Origin: Acidimicrobiales bacterium
GTDB lineage: Bacteria; Actinomycetota; Acidimicrobiia; Acidimicrobiales; SZUA-35
Length of the DNA stretch: 10,621 nt
Assembly: GCA_013003325.1 (NCBI GenBank)
Contig: JABDJU010000016.1
Span: forward strand, 1 to 10,621
Direction: 5' to 3'
Part shown: positions 6,529 to 10,621 of the stretch, in pieces
Position numbering within the stretch: position 1 is the first letter of the stretch
Layout: each line of letters starts with the position of its first letter
Notes under the pieces: generated by a model
The model's database searches: none
Told to the model about the DNA's origin: nothing
What the model saw: only the letters and a program-made list of their open reading frames with translations
Translations under genes and position numbers: made by a program

Positions 6529-6557
6529 AGTTAAGCGAACAAATGTTCGCGTGTCAA
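6529..6557 (-). promoter_or_regulatory. Sigma70-type promoter of the exonuclease/GIY-YIG gene
   Basis: Read on the minus strand: a perfect -35 TTGACA (6557-6552), a 17-bp spacer, then TTAACT (6534-6529) as -10, then 7 nt to the ATG at 6521. Shifting by one base gives TAACTC with an 18-bp spacer. It is the only consensus -35 found before any gene here. The short distance to ATG suggests a leaderless or nearly leaderless mRNA. Confidence 0.75.
6535..6550. promoter_or_regulatory. LexA binding site (SOS box)
   Basis: GCGAACAAATGTTCGC on the plus strand has two perfect 7-base inverted arms (GCGAACA/TGTTCGC) around a 2-base centre. It contains CGAAC-N4-GTTCG, the SOS box form known from Gram-positive bacteria and mycobacteria. 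It fills the spacer between the -35 and -10 of the nuclease gene, so bound LexA would block RNA polymerase. E. coli cho, with a related GIY-YIG nuclease, is SOS-regulated. Confidence 0.85.
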
Positions 6558-6616
6558 GATGGTGGCGTTCCTCTCGATTGCCCCGAGCTCGTTTCCAGCC
6601 AAGATTCTGGGCTGAC

Positions 6617-6622
6617 TAGACT
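6617..6622 (+). promoter_or_regulatory. Candidate -10 element of the NYN-protein gene
   Basis: TAGACT fits the YAnnCT pattern seen at other genes here. It sits in an imperfect dyad (6612-6636), which includes AGACT-CGC-AGTCT, and might be an operator. A transcript starting near 6629 would have a leader of about 155 nt containing the repeats described below. No good -35 is present, so this is tentative. Confidence 0.3.
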
Positions 6623-6667
6623 CGCAGTCTCGGCAGTTTGGGCGGCGAGGACAACCAACAGGTCCAT

Positions 6668-6699
6668 GTGGCAATTCGGAACAGAACTCGAATTGCTAC
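6668..6699 (+). promoter_or_regulatory. Hairpin in the leader of the NYN-protein gene
   Basis: GCAATTCG at 6671-6678 is perfectly complementary to CGAATTGC at 6689-6696. With flanking pairs (6668-6670 with 6697-6699, and 6679 with 6688, two of them G-U) the RNA stem reaches about 12 bp with an 8-nt loop. No T-run follows, so it is not a plain intrinsic terminator. As DNA, the same bases could be a dyad operator. Confidence 0.5.
6670..6679 (+). repeat. Direct repeat GGCAATTCGG, copy 1
   Basis: GGCAATTCGG is the first of two identical 10-base copies in the leader; the second is at 6761-6770. It forms the 5' arm of the hairpin at 6668-6699. Confidence 0.7.
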
Positions 6700-6760
6700 T
6701 GAACTTCGTCTCTCAAACGTCGATGTAAAAGGTGAGGCGTAAGCCGTTCGTCGACCAGAA

Positions 6761-6770
6761 GGCAATTCGG
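6761..6770 (+). repeat. Direct repeat GGCAATTCGG, copy 2, overlapping the ribosome binding site
   Basis: The second copy of GGCAATTCGG runs into GGGAG (6769-6773), the likely ribosome binding site of the ATG at 6784, with a 10-nt gap. It can pair with CGAATTGC at 6689-6696 in competition with copy 1. Extra pairs at 6687-6771 and 6688-6770 would cover two Gs of the ribosome binding site. Confidence 0.6.
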
Positions 6771-6783
6771 GAGTTATCGAGCA

Positions 6784-9510
6784 ATGGATTCTCAGGACCT
6801 AACCAAGGCGTGTGAGCTCGCCTTCGTCGTAGCGCGAGACGGGGTAGAGCAGGATCCTCCTATTGATCCTCCAGCGCAGATGCGGATGTTCCTCTACGTG
6901 CGCCAATACCCTCAGCGCGCCCTCACCGTCGCCCACCAGGTGCTCACCGACAACCCCGACTTCCGAGCTCGTGTCGCCAACGCAGCAACCATCGACAACG
7001 TCGGTGAGGAGGCTTTCCAGTGGCTGCACGGCCAAGCCCCGTGGCCCGAAGCGACCGGCGATGGGGAGCACGCCGGCGACGACTACGGCGCGCCTGTCGA
7101 AGCCAGCGACTTCCAGCCCGACGAACCCGTCACCAAGGAGACAATCCGCACCGAAATGGACGAGCTGAAGAATCTGGTCGGTCAGCTCTCTGAGGAACGC
7201 GCTGCGGTCGACTCCGAGGTCGAAGAACTCGCCACCCGGCTCGAGGAGTCCGAACACGCGTCAGGCCTCAGCGAGGCACTCGCTGCCAGCACCGAGTCGA
7301 GCGCTCGAGGATCGGCTTCGCTCACCGCACAGATCCGCAGCCTTCACACCGACCTGAAGCAGGCACGGGCCGACCGCGACCACGCTCAGGAAGCCAAGGA
7401 ACTTGCGATCCTCGAGCACGCCGAACTCGCCGAGGAGCTCGAGAACCTTCGCAATCTCGCAAGCACCGCGCAGGTGCAGCTCGCCGACCTCGAGTCGAAG
7501 GTCCAGACCGTGTCCGGCGAGAAGGATCAGCTCGCCTCCGAGACCGAACGGCTGGCAGCCGAGCGCGAAGCGCTCACCAACGACAAGGATTCCCTGTCGG
7601 CCGAGATCGAATCTGCTCAGCAGCGGCTAGCCGAGTCCGAGGACAAGCTGGCGAGCGCCGCCGCCAACCTCCAAGAGCTGACCCAGGAACTCGATCAGAT
7701 TCGGTCCAATGCGGGCGCGTCGGTTGACGAGCTTCAGGCTGCAGTCGCAGCGCGAGCAGCGATGGAGAGCCACGTCGACGCCCTCGGCGGTGCCCATGCA
7801 AAGGCACGGGCCGAACTCGAGCGGGTCAACAGCGCACTCAGCGACAAGAACGCCTCAGACTCGCAGAAGATCGAGACCCTGAAGATCGCGCTCGCCTCGG
7901 TGACAGCAGAGCGCGACGCCCTTCAGACCAAGCTCGCCTCGGTGCGAGCGACGGTGGCGAGCCTCCAGGGCGAGATGGCCAAGCTCGACGAGAACTTCAC
8001 CGATGCCGAGTCTGTGGCGACCGTGCTCTCAGAGCGCATGGAGGAACTCCAGTCGTCGGTCGATGCCCTGCCCGAGGACTCCGCCATCACGGTGAACCTC
8101 GACGGTCTTGAGGCCCCGGACGCGCCGTCTTTCGACGAGGTGGCTCAAACCGGCCACGCCCCTCAGGCATTCGCAGCACCAGTCGACACCGTCGCCGACG
8201 GGGCGGAAGCGGAATCCGCCGCCGCCGAGGAAATCGGTGAAGAAGCCATTGAAGAGACCATTGAGGCTGAGGATTTCACTGTCGCCGACGAGGCCGAGGT
8301 GACCGATGACGCGCCGGTGGCCGATGAAGCGCCGGCGGCCGAGCAGACTGCAGAGGAAACCTCTGAGGCCGAGACCGAAGCGCAGCCTTCGAGTTTCGCC
8401 GACCTCGCCGCCCAGGCTCGCGATTCGATCCATAGCGACGACTCTGCCGCCGAGCTCATCCCCGAAGAGCTCTTGACCGACGCTGTCGACGACGCCGAGT
8501 TCCACGATCCCGAGCTGTCTGAGCCCAAGATCGACACCTCTCCGCTGGTGATGTCCGACACCGCCGAGGACTTCACCGCCGGTTTGCTCGATGAGTCTGC
8601 GGCGGCCGAGTTGCCCGCCGAAGCCGATGCCGACGACGACGCAGCTGGTGAGCTTCCCGAGACAGAAGACCTCGACGAGGTCCACGCCCTGGTGGCCGAG
8701 ACCGTCGCATCGTTCGAGCCCACAGAGTCCGATGATCTTCCCGGATCGACGGTCAGCGCCTCCGATGCCGCCGAAGCGGGCGCCACGTCTGAGCGAGGTG
8801 GCCTCTCCAGCCTCTTCACATCGTTTGTTCCCAAGCGCAATGAGGAAGTTGCCGATGTCGCCGCCGACGTAGTCTCCGGCGACGAAAATGACGGCGGCGC
8901 CGACTCGGGCCCGCTCGGTACCGCCGGCGTGGGCGCGATCGGCATGTCCGGAGTTGGCCTGATGGAGGCCGACACAGAGGTTGATGTCGCCGAAGCCGAA
9001 GCCGAAGCCGAAGCCGAAGCCGAAGCCGAAGCCCCGCCGGCCGCCGTTTCTGAGGTGCAGGTGCGCAACGCGATCGAGGTTCCCGCCGAGGTTGCCACCG
9101 ACCCGCTGTTGTCGGCCCGACACATCGTCAACACCGAGAATGCGGTGCTCCTGATCGATGGCGACCCGGTCGCAGCCATGGGCTGGCCCAGCGTCGATCG
9201 AATCGAGCAGCGCCGCAACCTGGTCCACTATCTGAGCGTCATGGCCGGCACCACCGGTGCTTCGCCCGACGTCCTCCTCGACCGCGACCAGGGAACCGAT
9301 CGCCTCCCCGATTCACGTTCGGTGCGGGTTCGGGTCACCAATGAGGGCGGGTCGGTCGCAGCCCAGATCATGGCTCTGATGGACAGCTACCCCAACGAGT
9401 GGCCGGTCGTCGTCGTAACCGACGATCGAGATCTCGCCAGCGAAGCCGCCATGAAGGGCGCAACACTGCTGGACAACGGCCAGCTGCTCGATCTCTTCAT
9501 CGCTCCCTGA
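6784..9510 (+). CDS. Coiled-coil, acidic, NYN-domain (YacP-like) protein
   Basis: A 908-residue very acidic protein in four parts. Residues 1-95 form a helical domain (FLYVRQYPQRALTVAHQVL, then FRARVANAATIDNVGEEAFQWLHG) like the N-terminus of actinobacterial NYN proteins. Residues about 113-430 are a long, SMC-like coiled coil. Residues 433-785 are low-complexity, rich in Glu, Asp and Ala, including a seven-fold Ala-Glu run (736-750). Residues 786-908 match a YacP-like NYN (PIN-like ribonuclease) domain: LLIDGD (Asp792), VLLDRD (Asp833/Asp835) and VVVVTDDRD (Asp880/Asp881). The usual TADD acidic pair is replaced by SVAA (857-860) and DGYN reads DGDP, so catalysis is doubtful. There is no signal peptide or membrane segment. 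ATG 6784 is the first possible start after an in-frame TGA at 6733. RNA binding or turnover is a family-based guess. It overlaps mftF by 14 bp. Confidence 0.82.
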   Translation: MDSQDLTKACELAFVVARDGVEQDPPIDPPAQMRMFLYVRQYPQRALTVAHQVLTDNPDFRARVANAATIDNVGEEAFQWLHGQAPWPEATGDGEHAGDDYGAPVEASDFQPDEPVTKETIRTEMDELKNLVGQLSEERAAVDSEVEELATRLEESEHASGLSEALAASTESSARGSASLTAQIRSLHTDLKQARADRDHAQEAKELAILEHAELAEELENLRNLASTAQVQLADLESKVQTVSGEKDQLASETERLAAEREALTNDKDSLSAEIESAQQRLAESEDKLASAAANLQELTQELDQIRSNAGASVDELQAAVAARAAMESHVDALGGAHAKARAELERVNSALSDKNASDSQKIETLKIALASVTAERDALQTKLASVRATVASLQGEMAKLDENFTDAESVATVLSERMEELQSSVDALPEDSAITVNLDGLEAPDAPSFDEVAQTGHAPQAFAAPVDTVADGAEAESAAAEEIGEEAIEETIEAEDFTVADEAEVTDDAPVADEAPAAEQTAEETSEAETEAQPSSFADLAAQARDSIHSDDSAAELIPEELLTDAVDDAEFHDPELSEPKIDTSPLVMSDTAEDFTAGLLDESAAAELPAEADADDDAAGELPETEDLDEVHALVAETVASFEPTESDDLPGSTVSASDAAEAGATSERGGLSSLFTSFVPKRNEEVADVAADVVSGDENDGGADSGPLGTAGVGAIGMSGVGLMEADTEVDVAEAEAEAEAEAEAEAPPAAVSEVQVRNAIEVPAEVATDPLLSARHIVNTENAVLLIDGDPVAAMGWPSVDRIEQRRNLVHYLSVMAGTTGASPDVLLDRDQGTDRLPDSRSVRVRVTNEGGSVAAQIMALMDSYPNEWPVVVVTDDRDLASEAAMKGATLLDNGQLLDLFIAP
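8989..9033 (+). repeat. Seven tandem GCCGAA hexamers in the coding region
   Basis: Seven exact copies of GCCGAA plus a trailing GCC encode an Ala-Glu run at residues 736-750 of the NYN protein. As the unit is 6 bp, copy-number change by slippage would keep the frame and only lengthen or shorten the acidic linker. Confidence 0.9.
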
Positions 9511-10621
9511 CCACTCGGGGCGTTACCGCGGCCCACGACCGGCTCGACGCTGCCCCTCGCCAGACGCCGGCCCCATAGGCCAGGTCGTCGACCAGCGAAA
9601 CCAACACGTTCGTGGCTGAGCCCGACGTGCCGCGGACCACGACGGCGCTGAGGAGAACCGCCAAAAGGCGACGTCGCAGGCGAGACGAAAACGGCTGGAC
9701 TAGCAGACAGGCAGAAAGCGGCCACCACGCCCGCAATGAGGCGCGCCCGATGCTCGTGAGACTTGCCAGATCGAGTCGCAACGACTCCACAGCGCCGTTG
9801 GCGAAGCTGCCGGGATGGCCTTCGGCGGCCTCGTCGACTCGATTGCCGACCCGTGACGCGTTCACGCCCATCGCTGCGACCAGCGCCCCCAGTCCTGTTC
9901 GCCACGGGGCCACGAGAAGTACCACCGACGCCGCCATGACCGTGAGCTTCGCGGCGGCGGGTGCCACGAGATCACCATGTCGAGTTGTGAGGGGTCCGGC
10001 CGAGGACCCGTACCGGAATCGCTGAACCGCCAACATCTGAACGGATCTGCGGGCCGGGTGCGACGCCACCGCAGCAGGGTCGAGAACCGTGGACCAACCC
10101 ACGTCGGACATCCGCCAGATCAGATCGACATCCTCTCCATACCGCATGGATTCGTCGAAGCCTCCGACGCCTTCGAAACCATCGCGCCGCACGGCCAACA
10201 CCGCCGACGGCACATAGCTGACGCTGCGTCCCGGACCGACCAGGCTGGCTTGGGCCGATCCAGGTCCAGCCATGTCGAGTGGTGAGTGTTTCTCCTCGTA
10301 GCGAGCTGTCGCCGTTGCGGCGGGGGTCGTCGCCACCCGAGGAGCGCTGGCCACGAACCGGACTCCCGAATGCGCATCTGCGACATCGGCAGCGAGCCAG
10401 CCGGCCAGCCTGTCGAGGCCATCTCTTGTGACCTCCACACCGCTGTCCACAAACACGATCACCTCCGCATGAGCATCCGCCGTTGCGGCCCCGACGTTGC
10501 GGGCCGCTGCCGGCCCGCGGTTCGTCTCGAGTTCGACGAACGTAACGTTCGGGTAGGGCGAAAGAGCGAGGCGCAGTTTGGCCCGAACGCCCGGAGCCGA
10601 GCCGTCGTCGACCACGAACAC
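9497..10621 (-). CDS. mftF: Mycofactocin system glycosyltransferase MftF (5' end outside window)
   Basis: The last 374 residues of a GT2-type glycosyltransferase; the N-terminus lies past the right edge, and the GTG at 10621 is an internal codon. In mycofactocin maturation MftF adds glucose units to the peptide-derived redox cofactor. Visible features: VVDDGS (residues 3-8 of the fragment) for UDP-sugar binding, a DxD-like FVDSGV near 57-62, YEEKHSPLD near 108-116, SYVPSAVLAVRR, GGFDESMRYGEDVDLIWR at 153-170 and RFRYGSSAGPL at 201-211, all very MftF-like. Hydrophobic segments near 225-255 and 300-340, and the closing DDLAYGAGVW motif, match the family's membrane-associated C-terminus. It ends inside the last codons of the convergent NYN gene. 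The remaining mft genes (mftA-E) would be expected to the right, unseen. An ordinary GT2 enzyme is the alternative, but the specific motifs make it less likely. Confidence 0.82.
   Translation of the reverse strand: MFVVDDGSAPGVRAKLRLALSPYPNVTFVELETNRGPAAARNVGAATADAHAEVIVFVDSGVEVTRDGLDRLAGWLAADVADAHSGVRFVASAPRVATTPAATATARYEEKHSPLDMAGPGSAQASLVGPGRSVSYVPSAVLAVRRDGFEGVGGFDESMRYGEDVDLIWRMSDVGWSTVLDPAAVASHPARRSVQMLAVQRFRYGSSAGPLTTRHGDLVAPAAAKLTVMAASVVLLVAPWRTGLGALVAAMGVNASRVGNRVDEAAEGHPGSFANGAVESLRLDLASLTSIGRASLRAWWPLSACLLVQPFSSRLRRRLLAVLLSAVVVRGTSGSATNVLVSLVDDLAYGAGVWRGAASSRSWAAVTPRVVRER

Noticed and set aside
6543..6728. A 61-residue plus-strand frame in the intergenic region before the NYN gene
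   Set aside because: No ribosome binding site, no coding-like codon bias, no recognisable motif, and it overlaps the LexA box, the candidate promoter and the leader hairpin.
8029..9228. Long minus-strand frames with a Gly-Phe run opposite the acidic region of the NYN protein
   Set aside because: They are the mirror of the GCCGAA repeats and acidic codons. The plus-strand gene has domain homology and a supported start; the antisense frames have neither.
10537..10551. Perfect palindrome CGAACGTAACGTTCG inside mftF, resembling an SOS box
   Set aside because: GAAC and GTTC are separated by five bases rather than four, and it lies inside coding sequence with no promoter around it.

Overview
The window is dense, high-GC DNA with ten protein-coding genes and almost no free space. 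Strong G/C preference at third codon positions, frequent GTG starts, probable leaderless transcripts, a mycofactocin-type glycosyltransferase, a DnaQ/GIY-YIG nuclease fusion and a coiled-coil NYN-domain protein all point to an actinobacterium. My best guess is the Acidimicrobiia (Ilumatobacter-like), which is inference only. I see no tRNA, rRNA, CRISPR array, insertion sequence or phage gene, so this looks like a chromosomal stretch.

Layout: a DUF1697 protein (+, 18-527) and an aldehyde dehydrogenase (+, 605-2056) run into a small four-helix membrane protein (-, 2053-2475). A rubrerythrin (+, 2596-3015) faces a membrane-anchored staphylococcal-nuclease-like protein (-, 3023-3571). A 73-residue protein of unknown function (-, 3590-3811) is divergent from an orphan trpD (+, 3914-4948) with an unusual PRPP-loop sequence. 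trpD runs tail to tail into a DEDDh-exonuclease/GIY-YIG nuclease (-, 4923-6521). A 262-bp intergenic region follows, then a 908-residue coiled-coil, acidic, NYN-type protein (+, 6784-9510). This converges on mftF (-, 9497 to beyond the right edge). Strands alternate, and each of the four convergent gene pairs ends with overlapping or nearly touching stop codons.

The most informative regulatory signals lie in 6522-6783. A perfect SOS (LexA) box fills the spacer between a consensus TTGACA -35 and the -10 of the nuclease gene, predicting induction by DNA damage. On the other side, the leader of the NYN protein holds two copies of GGCAATTCGG and one inverted copy. These could form either an upstream hairpin or a helix covering part of the ribosome binding site. 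Across the window, probable -10 elements fit YAnnCT, and in four genes this hexamer lies 6-7 nt before the start codon, which suggests leaderless mRNAs.

The genes do not form one pathway. They are mostly single-gene units for DNA repair, oxidative-stress defence, tryptophan synthesis, aldehyde oxidation and redox-cofactor glycosylation. I found no clear new multigene system. The best candidates for something undescribed are the NYN protein with its leader and the atypical TrpD.
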